NCBI GenBank assembly: GCA_020881915.1
Contig: JAJFPB010000005.1
Location: forward strand, 1,550,001 to 1,614,000
Source: Paramyrothecium sp. XJ0827
Taxonomy: Eukaryota; Ascomycota; Sordariomycetes; Hypocreales; Stachybotryaceae
DNA: 64,000 nucleotides
Direction of reading: 5' to 3'
A model generated the notes under the pieces. The model ran no database searches, was not told the origin of the DNA, and was given only the letters and a program-made list of their open reading frames with translations. Positions 10,984 through 22,688 of this stretch are shown one piece after another; position 1 is the first letter of the stretch; the number at the start of each line of letters is the position of its first letter. Made by a program: the position numbers and the translations under genes.

Positions 10984-12213
10984 ATGAGCAAACCCGGCCT
11001 GGCCTTCGGCCTCAACTTAGCCAAGAAGCCCGGCGCTGCGAAGCCTGCGCCGCCGAAGAAGCGCTCCATGTTTGGCGACGACAATGACTCCGACGATGAT
11101 AAGCCACAGGCGAACAAGTTTGAAGATATTGGAGGAGACTTGGACGATTTCGACACGACTCGGCCAGCCTCAACGTCAGAGTCCAGGAAAGGGCCCAAGT
11201 CGAAACACGGGCTTCCAACCGAGCCGCCCAAGTTGAAGTCCAAGGCTCAGCCCAGTGCCATGTTCGGCGACCTGTCCAGCGCGCTATCCTCCCGTAAGAA
11301 CGCCGAGGCCGCCACCGACCTGGACTCCAGCGTGTACGAGTACGACGCCGTTTACGACTCACTCAAGCCCAAGAAGAAGGATGCGCCGGCGGAGAAGGAC
11401 CGGCGGCCGAAGTACATGCAGAGCCTGATGCAAGCGGCCGAAGTGCGGAAACGGGACGCGCTCATCGCCGAAGAGAAGAAGATTGCGAGAGAGCGCGAAG
11501 CCGAGGGCGAGGAGTTCCAGGACAAGGAGAAGTTTGTGACGGAGGCGTACAAGAAGCAGCAGGCGGAGAACAGGAGACTAGAGGAGGAGGAGAAGCGGAG
11601 AGAGGAAGAGGAGGCGAAGAAGAACAAGGACGGCGGCATGACGGCCTTTTACAAGAAGCTACTTGACAAGGACGAGGAGAGGCACGCCGAGGCCATGAAG
11701 GCAGCACAAGAAATGGCCAAATCACGACCGGAAGGCCAGGGCCAAGAAGGCGAGGCAGCAGCGGCAGAGGCCAGCGCAGAAGACAGCGCCAGAACCGAGG
11801 CCGACCTGGCCCAGGAGCTCAACGACAGGGGCGCATCGATCGCCGTCAACGAGGACGGGCAGGTCGTCGACAAGCGGCAGCTGCTCAGGGGCGGCCTGAA
11901 CGTGGGCGCGAAGAAGAAGGAGCCGGCGCGCAGCGAAGACGCCCGGCCGGCGGAGCGTGACCGCAGGGACGTCGGCGGGCCGCAGGCGGGACGCAAGCAG
12001 GCCATGCGGGAGCGGCAGTCGCGGATGATGGCGGAGCAGCTGGAGCAGTCCATGAAGCGCTCCCGGGAGGACGAGGAGGCCCAGCGGCAGGAGGTGGAGC
12101 GGTCGGCCAAGAGCCGCAAGACGGAGGGCGAGATCTCGAGTGCCAAGGAGCGGTACCTCGCGAGAAAGCGCGCGGCGGAGGAGGCCAAAAAGAATGCGGC
12201 AGAGCAGGCTTGA
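10984..12213 (+). CDS. NSRP1/CCDC55-like nuclear speckle splicing protein
   Basis: A single exon of 409 aa. The start at 10984 (MSKPGLAFGLNLAKK) is chosen because this motif opens the family; an upstream ATG-less extension is not supported. Residues of about 115-220 form the conserved NSRP1 N-terminal domain: a short motif around SVYEYDAVYDSLK, then a long charged coiled coil rich in Glu, Lys and Arg that includes RRPKYMQSLMQAAEVRK. The C-terminal half is a low-complexity charged helix with RERQSRMMAEQLEQSMK. Animal NSRP1 (NSrp70) alters alternative splice-site choice in nuclear speckles; the fungal role is inferred from homology only. Confidence 0.85.
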   Translation: MSKPGLAFGLNLAKKPGAAKPAPPKKRSMFGDDNDSDDDKPQANKFEDIGGDLDDFDTTRPASTSESRKGPKSKHGLPTEPPKLKSKAQPSAMFGDLSSALSSRKNAEAATDLDSSVYEYDAVYDSLKPKKKDAPAEKDRRPKYMQSLMQAAEVRKRDALIAEEKKIAREREAEGEEFQDKEKFVTEAYKKQQAENRRLEEEEKRREEEEAKKNKDGGMTAFYKKLLDKDEERHAEAMKAAQEMAKSRPEGQGQEGEAAAAEASAEDSARTEADLAQELNDRGASIAVNEDGQVVDKRQLLRGGLNVGAKKKEPARSEDARPAERDRRDVGGPQAGRKQAMRERQSRMMAEQLEQSMKRSREDEEAQRQEVERSAKSRKTEGEISSAKERYLARKRAAEEAKKNAAEQA

Positions 12214-12548
12214 GGCTTAGATACCCAAGAAGGCAACTTCATCACAGGATTCCAGTTTAAGACGGTTTCTCTATTTTCCCCATGCACCCAAGCTCGTTTC
12301 CCATTATGTGAAAGGTCAGCGCCGCCTTTTGAAAGTCTCTATTGTACGGAGGAGCATTCCAGCCCCTTAAGTGATGTATCCTTCGTATCGTACACGCCCT
12401 CCGTGTTAAACGCCCGAAACGTCCATGTTACAGTGATGCTTGTGCACCTGATGCAAGTTTACAATACAGTCTCACAGGCCGTAGATCCCGCTCTCGCCTC
12501 CTCTCCCTTCTTTTTGGTTTATCGATAGGACGGGTCGCTGGATCGCGC
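12214..12548. other. Convergent 3' intergenic region
   Basis: The 3' ends of the NSRP1-like gene (+) and TIM13 (-) face each other over 335 bp. No gene is visible; transcript ends of both are expected here. Confidence 0.5.
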
Positions 12549-12891
12549 CTAGACGGAAGGGTTCGTCTGTTCCTTGCGCAGGCGGTCGATGTAGGCCGAG
12601 TTGGCGTGGTTCCAGGCGGCCATGTACTTCTCCATACAGGTAGTCATGCAGGACTTCTCGCCGCTGGAGAGGGAGGTGCCGGGCTTGGGAACGCACTTCT
12701 CGAAGCAATTCTCCTGGAGTTTCTATGACGAAGCTATCAGTCGATGATGCTGGGTGTGGAGGACCAGCAGCATCGCAAAGAGAATCAAGGATAGGCCGGG
12801 TGCTTACCTCGATCAGGACGCGAGCATTTGCTACGCTAGACTCCTGAAGGACCTGCTGCATAACAGCCTGCTTGATTGACTTGGAATCCAT
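12549..12891 (-). CDS. TIM13: Mitochondrial intermembrane-space chaperone Tim13
   Basis: Two exons, 12891-12808 (28 aa) and 12722-12549, with an 85-nt intron, give 85 aa. The twin CX3C motif of small TIM proteins is complete: C34-FEK-C38 and C53-MTT-C57. The MDSKSIKQ start and the tail AYIDRLRKEQ fit Tim13 rather than Tim8, Tim9 or Tim10. With Tim8 it forms a hexamer that carries hydrophobic precursors such as Tim23 across the intermembrane space; the cysteines are oxidised through the Mia40 pathway. The gene is easily missed because each exon is shorter than 180 nt. It is head-to-head with the lectin gene. Confidence 0.93.
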
Positions 12892-13325
12892 CTTTGTGAC
12901 AAACCGAAGAGTTGACGTTGACAAAGCGACTTGAACTTTGTTGGAAAAGCTTTGAATTTGAAGCCTCGTCCCAAGCAAGCGGGACTCCATATTCGGAAAG
13001 GCTGCGTGTGGCTGGTGCGCTGCAGCACATGGTTGTACTACATCCACAACTGTGGCGCCGCGGCCAGGGGACAGGGGGTCAGTGCACTGAAACGGTAACG
13101 CTCCGGGGGCGGTTTTCTTAGCAACCCTTTCGAAGAGGACAGCTGTGCTAGCTTCACGGGGGAAAGACGCTGTGCTGTGTTTCCCGATATTTCACCCACG
13201 TAACCATACACGTCGGCCTCGAGCGAAGACGGTCAGCGTCCAATTTGGAACAAAAGGCCGCGGAGCTGGCATATTGATTGGACCATATCGTTTGAAACTG
13301 ACCGGCCACACGGACGAGAACCAAT
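12892..13325. promoter_or_regulatory. Divergent promoter, TIM13 / L-type lectin
   Basis: 434 bp between two divergent start codons. Open frames across it are chance frames running out of the neighbouring genes. No clear TATA element seen. Confidence 0.45.
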
Positions 13326-14482
13326 ATGCGGCTGCCTTCGTTGTCAGCCGTCCTGCTGGCGGCGTGCGCCTGGACGGCGAACGCTGCGGAACCAGCCAAG
13401 GAGGAGCCGGAAGTTAAGAGTATATCGGTTGGTACACCTTGATTCGATGCTGTCGCGAAGGAGTGACGTTTGCTAACGGTTTCTGACGTAGCTACGAACA
13501 CACACGCTTGTTCAGGTGCGTAGCCTTCACGGACGATATTGATCATGGGCCAGCAATAGGAGACTGACACGTGCTCGAAACTCGCAGCCCTACCTAGACT
13601 CGGATATGCAGAGCCGCTGGTTCGACTTTGGAGGAGATGCAATTGTGCGCACGGATTCGTATGTGGCCGGCCGAGCAAGAATCCGCGTATACGGCAGAGG
13701 TTGTTGACCAAGTTTCCAGGTACATCCGCCTTACGTCCGACCGACCCTCGCAGGAGGGCTGGCTCTTCTCGCGCGTACCGCTCACCGCAACCAACTGGGA
13801 AGTGGAGGTGGAATTCAAGATCTCGGGCAAGAACCAGCTCTACGGTGATGGCTTCGCCATGTGGGTCATCCGACAGCGCGGCCAGCCGGGACCGGTCTTC
13901 GGTCACGCGGACAACTTCGAAGGTCTGGGCGTCTTCGTCGACACGTACAAGAACAACCGACCCGGTGTCGTCTTCCCGTACGTCATGGCCATGATCGGCG
14001 ACGGTAAAACGTCCTACGACAAGAACACGGACGGCAAGTCGACGGAGCTTGCGGGCTGCTCGGCGCGTGGCATCCGCCACTCGGCGGTGCCCACCAAGCT
14101 TCGCCTGACGTACTTCCAGGACAAGCAGCTCAAGCTTGAGTTGCAGTACAAGTCGGAGAGCGAGTGGCAGACGTGCTTCGACGTGTCGGAGCCGCCAGCC
14201 ATCCCCAACATCGCCTACCTCGGCTTCAGCGCGGAGACTGGCGAGCTGAGCGATAACCACGACATCATCTCGGTGCGCGCCAAGAACCTGTACACGAACC
14301 CAGGTGCCCGGCCCCCTACCCCCGGCAAGGGCCGTAGCACCAGCAAGATCGGCAGCAGCACCAAGTCGGGCGGCTCGTGGACCTGGTTCTTCACCAAGAT
14401 CTTCCTGTTCATCCTCGTCGTCGGTGGCGCGTATGCGGGCTTCGTCGCCTACAGGACCAAGACGAAGAGCCACCGTTTCTAG
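13326..14482 (+). CDS. L-type lectin of the early secretory pathway (VIP36/ERGIC-53/Emp47 type)
   Basis: Four exons, 13326-13427, 13492-13515 (24 nt only), 13588-13658 and 13720-14482, give 319 aa. Residues 1-20 are a signal peptide (cleavage after TANA). The lectin domain spans about 35-255; calcium and mannose-site residues lie around YGDGFAMWV and VFVDTYKNN, and paired cysteines at GCSARGIR and QTCFDV. A Ser/Gly/Thr-rich stalk leads to one membrane span (IFLFILVVGGAYAGFVAY) and a short basic tail ending in SHRF. A terminal aromatic residue is a known ER-exit signal in this family. It is expected to be a cargo receptor for N-glycoproteins cycling between ER and Golgi. Confidence 0.92.
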
Positions 14483-16390
14483 GTTAGGCGAGGGTCCATG
14501 TGTGGCTGTCGGATGCTGTCCTTGCTGCACCTCGCAGCCGTGTAAAGAGAGCAGATTGGGATACGGGGTTATATCAGTTGGGATGTGGAGGGTCCAAGAA
14601 GAGAGAAGAGAAAACGATACGTCTCTGCATGTTCTGGCATTGTCGGTGTTAGCTGTTGCGAGTCTACGGAGGTACGAATAGGAATATCAAATCATCTTTG
14701 GAGGGAAACTCCGCTCAAGAGAATACTGAACAAAAGGCGATGGAGCGACTTTGTGTTAAGGAAGTTGGAGTCGAGGTTTTGCAGTAAAGTTAAGCGAGAC
14801 ACCTGAGGCAGGTAGCATTTCATCCGAGTCAGGGGTAACATTACAGTTTCCACAGCGGCTATTTCCTTGTGTAAGTGTTATCGGAGATGCGCTTCGCTTG
14901 AAGCAGAACATTCGCGGCTGCGCTTCGATGAAGCAAAGTGATGCAAACGGTATGTTACGAGATCAAGCCCGCTATGTCGAGAAGGGAGGCTTGGGCACGA
15001 TGCCTTACTTGTTCTGGCTACCCTACATTCACTTCGAGTTGAGGGCGACAGTATGTGAAATCACAGCGCGTCGCTCTTTTCTTGTTTCCGCTTATCTGGT
15101 TACGTACTGGGAGTCTAGCGGACCACAGGGGTCTGTACTCGAGTCTGGCTCGTATAATTCACAAATCACATTTCAATACCTGAGGATAGTGCCCCAGAGG
15201 CTACAAGCACACTTGCAGCAATTTTTGTAACCTCATTATTTTAGTAGACTCATGGGTTGGTGGGAAAACTTAAGACTTACTCCAGAATTCGATTCATATT
15301 TACGAATCAACCATGCCATTGAAACGAACTTCGGCCGCCAGTATTTCAATCACTGCTCAAGCACCAAACATTCAATGGTGGAGCGGAAATGAAAAATAAC
15401 CAAATCGGACGACACCCCACTCTCACGTCCTCCTCCAAATCCTGACTTGACATGACATTTTTGAGTTGAATTGAGTTAACCCAATTTCGAATTTACCCCA
15501 CCCCCAATGCACCCAAGGTTCCTTTACCCGTCCGCAACTTGGAGCTCGGCGCAGGTTTCGTTTCAGTTTCGCCGTCTGAAGGATTCGACGCCTGACATGC
15601 CCGCATATAATTACCGTAGGAATAAAAGGGGTAGGATGGTGCTCCTGGCCATGGTAGATTCGACTTGCGAGTTTTCACTCTTCCACCCGAATGTCACGTC
15701 TGCCTCAATACATGGTAAGCCACCTACAGCTAGAGCCTGCTGGCCAAGGTATCTGCAAGGCAAGGCGACAAATGCTAGGCGATGCGTTGAAGGGGCCAGC
15801 GACCCCGCCCTGCCAGGCTAGCGCTGTAGCTTCCAATCGGTTCCCGCAAGCTCAACTTGAGTGCAGTGCAGTGCCGTGCCTCACCATCATCGACGAAGTA
15901 CGACTATCTGCATGATATGCATCGCAAAAAGGGAGCCTCAATGTTGAGTCAATCACACCTCACGCCTCTCTCTCGTTGGGCAATGCATGAAACCAGAAAC
16001 CGATCCTGCCTGAACGGGCCAATTGTCTCGCCGCTGGCTAGACCTCGCTGAGCTCATGGGAGATCCAAGCGTCGGCCCCCCCTCAAATACGTCACCCCCC
16101 CAGGCCGTCGTGCTAGCGGGGAAAAGAGGGGCATTTTGCGAACTTGCCAGAGTAGGCGATCCATTTCATCGTGGATACAAAATTAGGTAGCTGTACGGCA
16201 AGGCGAGGTACAGATAACAGGCCTAGGTTTATGTTTGAACGGATAGTAAGGAGACCAAGATAACTTACTTACTGCCTTCGAGGCGGTCCCATCAACAGAA
16301 AAGCAAGTGACCCTCGAGGGAGGGGGAGGGGGAGACCAATCGATTTCGCAATAGCGCATGAGATCATTGCCAAACACAGCTCCTCAGGCT

Positions 16391-16430
16391 CTGTTGCTCT
16401 GTTGCTCTGTTGCTCTGTTGCTCTGTTGCT
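16391..16430. repeat. Tandem octamer (CTGTTGCT)x5
   Basis: Five uninterrupted copies of CTGTTGCT. There are no spacers, so this is an ordinary short tandem repeat and likely to vary in length between strains. It sits 1.2 kb upstream of the PKA start codon. Confidence 0.9.
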
Positions 16431-17499
16431 CTCAGTGCGATTGCAGTTGATTCATTCCTTACGCGAACCGCCGTCGGTGTTCGGTCTCTCTCTACCTACC
16501 TTATCTTGGGCGCCGAGATGGTTCAACATCAAAAAGCGACAGAAGCTTTTGAGTTTGACAAAGTAGCCAAAGTGTCAGTGGAAAACCTTAGCACAGCCTG
16601 AATCCGCTTCCATCATCGCTGGATGCCCCGCGTTTCCTGATCCCGGAAGCGTCCTGTCCATCGCTGTGCCCAGGCTCCTTGACCTCCCCGAGGCTCTTCC
16701 CCACGGAATGTGCCCGACTCAGCGCTGGCCTCGTTGCGTAAGGTCCTGTAAGTTCGCAGCTGTTTTAACGTAAAGGCTGTTGAAGCTGTGCTGGAGCTCT
16801 CGAGACCCAACCCTGACCTGTCAACCACCTTTCTCGCATCATCGCTCTGCTCTGCCATTTGAACCCATGACAGCATAGCTCTCTGCTACCGTGGGGTTTA
16901 TGACATAAGGACCCCGTAAAGCCAGGCGCCCGTAAAACATCGGAATCGGGACGAAACCAGACGTCCAGAAAAAGAAACGAACAGGGCCGTTTCACCCCTT
17001 CATGGGAAGACCCCGGTGACTTTCGCCATCGTACATCGCTGCAACCCTTCTTGCACATCCTACCTTGCCTTACCTTGCCTACCTTAGATCGCAGCAATTT
17101 AGCAGGCTCCCACTGCCACTGCTAAACTCCACCGAGGCCCCGCGCGCCCACAAGCATCATCGACCGGCGGTTGCGGATATTCCTCCGGGGCGAGAAACCA
17201 GAAACCCGTAACAGCAGCAGTCGCCTATACTTGCGTCACTTCCCTCCGCTCAATTGCTTGACTTGTCGTCGCTGGAGCTGCAGTACCTCGAAGCGCAGTG
17301 CATTCTAACGCCGCGATCGACAAGGGGCTGAAGCCTCGCCAACCAGCATCGCCAGGTCCAGCAACTGGAGCTGCCTACCTTCCAGCAGCAGCAGCACCAA
17401 CACCATCGTTCTGCTCCCCACCCCTGTTGGAGTACGTGCAGCTTGGCCCTCACCTTCTCAGATCGTCCAATTCCTTGTCGCTTGACCTTCGCTCTTAAG

Positions 17500-17580
17500 A
17501 CTCCCCTATTTTCTCTTAACCGACTCTCTTGTCCTTTTTTGTCTTTTCCCTCCTTTTCCCTTCTCCTTCTTCCCTCCTTC
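17500..17580 (+). promoter_or_regulatory. Pyrimidine tract upstream of the PKA start
   Basis: On the + strand this stretch is almost all C and T. Such CT-rich tracts commonly sit at or just upstream of transcription starts in filamentous fungi. It ends about 35 bp before the PKA ATG, so it lies in the core promoter or in the leader itself. Confidence 0.45.
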
Positions 17581-17615
17581 GATAGCTTTAGCTCTCCTCC
17601 CCCCACGCAGCCTTT

Positions 17616-19624
17616 ATGCCTACGCTCGGTTTCCTCAAAAAGAAACGGATGCGAGAGGGAACTTCTGACCCTTCTGGATCGAATCCTACCAGCCCCGTGA
17701 CGCCCACATCAAAGCATTTCGATTCGCATTCGTCCCAGCCGCGGGTCTCGGCGCCCCAGTCGTCGGTCACTTCCACCTCCAGCGCCCCCCCCCAGCAGCA
17801 GCAGCAGCAGCAGCACGAATTAAGGCCTGGACCTGCTGCTCCCACAGCGCAGCACCAGCAACAGCAACAGCAACAGCCCTCTTCTCCCTCCGCCGCCGCC
17901 GCTGCCGCCGCTGGCACTGCCGCTGCTCCAAATAGTAGTAGCGCTCACTACAGTTTGAACCACCCTCCCTCTTCTCTTCCTCCCTCCCAAGGCTCAGGCT
18001 CGACGGCTGCCGACGCCGCGCAGAAGCAACAGCAGATGAACCCCGTCCACGCCGCCGCCGCCCAGCCCCCTCATTCCTCGGCCACATCCCCTCACTCCCA
18101 CCCGACGTCGACGGCCGGCACCCACGATCCGCAGAACCTCCCAAGCATTAGCAGCCTCATCCACCATCCTCAGCATGACGGCTCCGGCAACACCTACTCC
18201 TCTTCGCCGTACCCTGCCACACTAAGCGCCCACGTCCCCCCGCCGGCCAGCACCAGCCCCGGCACCGATCCGTCCCGTCTGCAGCACCAGCAACACCAAG
18301 CTCACCCGCCGCCTCCCTTGCCGCAGACGACGATGCAGCAACACGTCCCCCACCAGGCCGACCAGCTCCAGCACCTGCACCATTCCATGCCCCAGCAACC
18401 CTCGCAGCCCCGCGTCACCAAGGGCAAGTACTCGCTGGGCGACTTCGAGATCCAGCGCACCCTCGGCACCGGCAGCTTTGGCCGAGTTCATCTCGTGCAA
18501 TCCAAGCACAACCAGCGCTTCTATGCCGTCAAGGTGCTGAAGAAGGCCCAGGTGGTCAAGATGAAGCAGGTGGAGCACACCAATGACGAACGCCGCATGC
18601 TGAGCGACGTCAAGCATCCGTTCCTTATCACGCTCTGGGGCACGTTCCAGGACTGGAAGAACCTCTACATGGTCATGGACTTTGTTGAGGGTGGTGAGCT
18701 CTTTTCGCTACTAAGAAAATCCGGGGTAAGTCGAACCCATCTTTTCGTCGATGCAAGAGAGAATGTTGCCCATCTCAATTGTTGACATGTTGGCATCCGC
18801 TCTGTTGGTGACCAAACTCGGCTGACCCGCCGTGTAGCGCTTCCCGAACCCTGTCGCCAAGTTCTACGCTGCTGAAGTCACGCTGGCATTGGAGTATCTT
18901 CATTCGAAGAACATAATCTACCGAGATCTCAAGCCCGAGAACCTGTTGCTGGATCGACATGGCCATCTCAAGATCACCGATTTTGGCTTCGCCAAGCGTG
19001 TGCCGGACAAGACGTGGACACTTTGCGGTACCCCTGACTACCTCGCCCCCGAGGTCGTCTCCAACAAGGGTTACAACAAATCAGTAGACTGGTAAGTGCG
19101 CCGATTCCTGGCACCAACTTGTCTCTTAGGATCAGAACCTGACTGTGTTCCTTTCTCCTCGCAGGTGGTCCCTGGGCATCTTGATATACGAAATGCTCTG
19201 CGGATACACGCCTTTCTGGGATAGCGGCTCGCCCATGAAAATTTACGAGAATATCCTGAAAGGCAAGGTCAAGTACCCCGGGTACATCAACCAGGATGCG
19301 CAGGACCTGCTGCAGCGACTCATCACCGCCGACCTGACCAAGCGGCTGGGGAACTTGTTTGGTGGCTCACAAGACGTCAAGAACCACCCGTGGTTTTCCG
19401 AGGTTACGTGGGACAGACTGGCGCGGAAGGATATTGACGCACCGTACACCCCGCCAGTCAAGGCAGGCGCTGGAGACGCCAGCCAATTCGACAGGTACCC
19501 CGAAGACCCAGAGAAGTATGGAGTTCTTGGCGGGAACGACGAGTAAGTTTTGAGAACCAAGCCGTTGTGCAGAGTCATGTCTAATTGCGGCCACAGATTT
19601 GGTCATTTGTTCACGGAGTTTTGA
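17616..19624 (+). CDS. cAMP-dependent protein kinase catalytic subunit
   Basis: Four exons, 17616-18725, 18838-19091, 19165-19542 and 19597-19624, give 589 aa. Residues 1-270 are low complexity: CAG-coded Gln runs, Ala runs and His/Gln/Pro-rich stretches. The kinase domain starts near 275 with the glycine loop GTGSFGRV, then AVKVLKK, the catalytic loop YRDLKPEN (about 398), DFGFAK, the T-loop [14 protein letters not shown] and the SVDWWSLG motif split by intron 2. The C-terminal AGC tail ends with FGHLFTEF, coded by a 28-nt last exon and matching the PKA-type hydrophobic FXXF end. This fits the main fungal PKA-C, which controls growth, conidiation and virulence downstream of cAMP. The long upstream region suggests complex transcriptional control. 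Confidence 0.95.
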
Positions 19625-20643
19625 TGAAGACGACGCATAAGCTGATCCGACGCCTGGGCGGTCTTTCCAACGAAGTGCTATGGCAGACGATGCGGTCGCA
19701 AAAGAGACGGACCTGTCTGTTCGAAAAGGGTGAATAAGCCCGCGTGAAGCGAGGATGAAGAGGACAGGATTGTGTGAACTACTGCTCAAGACGACGCGGA
19801 AAGTCACGTTGGAGCTGGACACTGTTCTGAGCCATTGGGAAACGAGCTCGCTCGCAGGTTGTACCGAGTTACGACGTAGCATGGTTATCAAGGCAACAAC
19901 GTCATGAACACCTATACAAAACCACGAATTTCCAGTATGCCCCCAAATGCAACACTGTCAATCTCTCAAGCATATGTTAGCTGGTGCGGAAGGAGTATGA
20001 AAAGCCTCATGATAACGGGAAGCTCGACGAGCCATGTTGCCGTTGACGGACCCGTAAGTCAGGGCTTGGTGCATGGACCACTGCATGACATGGGTTTGAT
20101 TTGCCGAACGAAGGCAGAATGAATGGATGCTGCTAGAGCTGTATCCTTGGACCTCGGCGGGTGACACGAGGCCAACAACTGCTGCTGGTACCCTGCCCTA
20201 AGAGCACTGGAAGTAAGATGAGGTGCATACGATTGAACCACCCGTACTTTAGCTCAGAGACGGCATGCGAGGGTACGGTCCTGCAGCCCGTAGCGTATAA
20301 CTACAGAGTACCAAGGCGCTTCCTCGAGTTCGGATCGGATCGCGTCGTGGGGCCGCCTAATGCGGGACACGCCGCCTCTGCATGGGATCGACCTGAAATG
20401 GACGAGGCTGGTGGGAGACGAACAACCATGCAGGAAAAGTCGGGCCTTGCATGCTGCTGACATACATGAAGACTTGATCTAGTGCGCAGGCGTAGCTTCA
20501 GACGACGGAAAACATTTTCTCTTCCCCTACCTCACCTTGAGCTTTCCTGACATGTAGTAGAGTGGATGGGGGTTACCTTGCTTTGTATTCCTTCGTCTCG
20601 CTTATAGTAGTAGCAGCCAATTGCTGCAGGTGAGTGGCCCACA
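19625..20643. other. Intergenic region, PKA 3' end to CorA-like promoter
   Basis: About 1 kb with no supported gene. Open frames present are short and compositionally like noncoding DNA. It should hold the PKA 3' UTR on the left and the promoter of the CorA-like gene on the right, where a C/T-rich patch lies at about 20517-20545. Confidence 0.5.
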
Positions 20644-22688
20644 ATGGACGACTACATGTTCAAGCACTTCGTCGACGAGTGTCGCACCGTGGAAGAGGTG
20701 ACCTCGTACGTCGAGATATTCAACTATTCGGTAAGAAGACAACGCCGCCCGAGTCACCTCGCCCTGCCTGTCGAGGCCGGGTCCTGACTTGAGGTGCCGT
20801 ACCCTGGGCTGCGGCGCTTTACACTGACACCCGTTTCTCCGACACCAGAATCCCTTATACAACTCCTGCGAGGAGCACCCTCTTACGCCAGATGAGTTCG
20901 ACAACTTCCTGCATCGCCGCGTACGTATTCGCTTGCAGCTGTCCAGGCTACTGCGCTCTTCATGGTTCAGAGAAATACTGACACCAATTCTTCGCAGGGT
21001 GCCTTCGAGCCGCCGCGCGACATGCAGCCGGGGACCAAGCTGCTGAGCGGCCTCCGCCTCGTGTGCGTCCGCCCCGTCCTCCCCAAACTAGTTGACCAAA
21101 CTACATAGGATCGAGGTTTGGTGCCTTGGCTGACTTTGGTTCAACGTGACAGGGTGCAGAAGAACGCCAAAGACAAAGATACCTTTATGCCCAAGGTCAT
21201 TTCGCTACCAAAGGAGTCCTACGAGAACATGGTCAGAGTGCTCCGGTTGCCCTTCAGGGCTATCGAGACGAGCGCCGTCGTCGGGCCCTTCTTCTGGTCC
21301 GCGTACGATCAGGATGATGAGGATCCTCATTTCCGTATGGCCTTCCTGTTCAGTTTGGAAAAACCCACGGCCATCCTGCTTATGCGCTGACCTCTCTCTC
21401 CCTCGGCTTAGAAATCGTTCACCGCAAGTCAGACGTCCGCAAGAAGGGCAAGACCCGCGGCTGGGAGTTGATGCTCTCACACTGCTTTCGCACAGGCGTG
21501 ACCACCGGCTTCATCAAAGGAACCGCCAGCTCCGACGTCGTCCAGGCTCTGACCCACGCCAAGGCCTGCGCGGCCCAGGTAGGCCACCCCATGCTGCTGC
21601 CCGTCATCCTGCTATCCTACGACCTGTCGCCGGTCAACGACCAGAAGCAGCGCGACGCCCGCGACTGGCTGCGCCGCCTGGAGAACGCCGTCAGCCTGCG
21701 CAACGAGGTCGAGGAGCACGAGCAGTACTTCCAGGACGGCCTGCTCGAGGTGGACGGCCTGAACCGGGACCTCGTCGAGTGCCATAGCCACGTCATGTGG
21801 AAGCGGCCCCAGGCGTACATGGCGCTGGCCAAGGAGATGGAGAAGGCCATGGAGAACTTCCGCTTCATGTGGCTGGGCGCGCGGAGGGCGGTCCCCGACG
21901 CCGCCGACGGCGAAGACACCGGCGTCGCGGACGCGGAGAGGGACGAGCACAAGCAGATTGACCAGCTGCACCGGAGCATGCTGGCGCGCATCGACTTTTA
22001 CCAGGTCAAGCTGACGGGGCTCGAGAACTACATCCACACGACGCTGGAGCGCCTCAAGATCCAGCGGGAAGCGGTGAGCCAACATCTGGACATGTGCGGA
22101 AGAGACCGCGGGAATGCCTGGCTAACGTTCAAAACGGCAGCTGTACAACATCATGTCGCAGCGTGAAGCGAGGCTAAACCTCGAAATCGCCGGAGAGCAG
22201 CGCCGCATCGCCAACGCGAGCAAGCGCGACAGCACCGCCATGAAGACGCTGTCGCTGATGGGCGCCTTGTTTCTCCCCGGCACATATTTTGCGTCGGTCT
22301 TTGGCATGGCCTTTTTCAATTTCGGTGACGGTATGGACCAATTTTTCCCCATCATGCCCCTTGCCCCCTTGGATTTTCTTCTACACTTATTTTCGCACAC
22401 ACCGTTGTCGCGCAAGTTGAGCTGACCTCCGCTCCTCAAGGCGCCGACACCACCGTCGTCTCCAACAAGCTGTGGATCTACTTCGTCGTCACGGTGCCCA
22501 TCACGGCCCTCATCCTCGCGGCCTGGATGTGGTTCGACCGCCGCCGCCAGGCGCAGCACGCCCGGGACGACGCCGACCTCGAGAAGAACATTGACAAGAT
22601 GGAGAAGGACATCATGTTTCACCTGCGCAAGCGCACCATGAGCAAGGCCCACACGTGGAACACCATCAGCCCGCCGACGAAGCCGTAG
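20644..22688 (+). CDS. CorA-like Mg2+ transporter family membrane protein
   Basis: Seven exons: 20644-20730, 20849-20920, 20998-21062, 21153-21334, 21412-22073, 22141-22330 and 22441-22688, giving 501 aa. The third donor is read as GTGCGT so that the frame joins as RLVVQKN. A long soluble, partly coiled-coil part is followed by two C-terminal membrane spans (around LSLMGALFLPGTYFASVFGM and LWIYFVVTVPITALILAAWM) and a charged tail. The position of the classical CorA GMN signature reads FGMAFFNF, so the Asn is absent; this is usual for the fungal relatives and makes magnesium transport uncertain. Substrate unknown. Confidence 0.85.

Larger units (their letters stand above)
14483..17615. other. 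3.1-kb gene-free region upstream of the PKA gene
   Basis: No supported gene on either strand. The left part should contain the lectin terminator. A tandem octamer lies at 16391-16430. From about 17030 to 17615 no ATG occurs before the PKA start, and a pyrimidine tract (about 17500-17580, C/T-rich on the + strand) lies just upstream of the PKA start, both of which suit a long ATG-free 5' leader. TACCTTGCC motifs lie at about 17060-17090. Confidence 0.5.

Noticed and set aside
16391..16430. Octamer array as a CRISPR-like repeat
   Set aside because: The units are directly adjacent with no spacers, and the host is a eukaryote. It is a simple tandem repeat.
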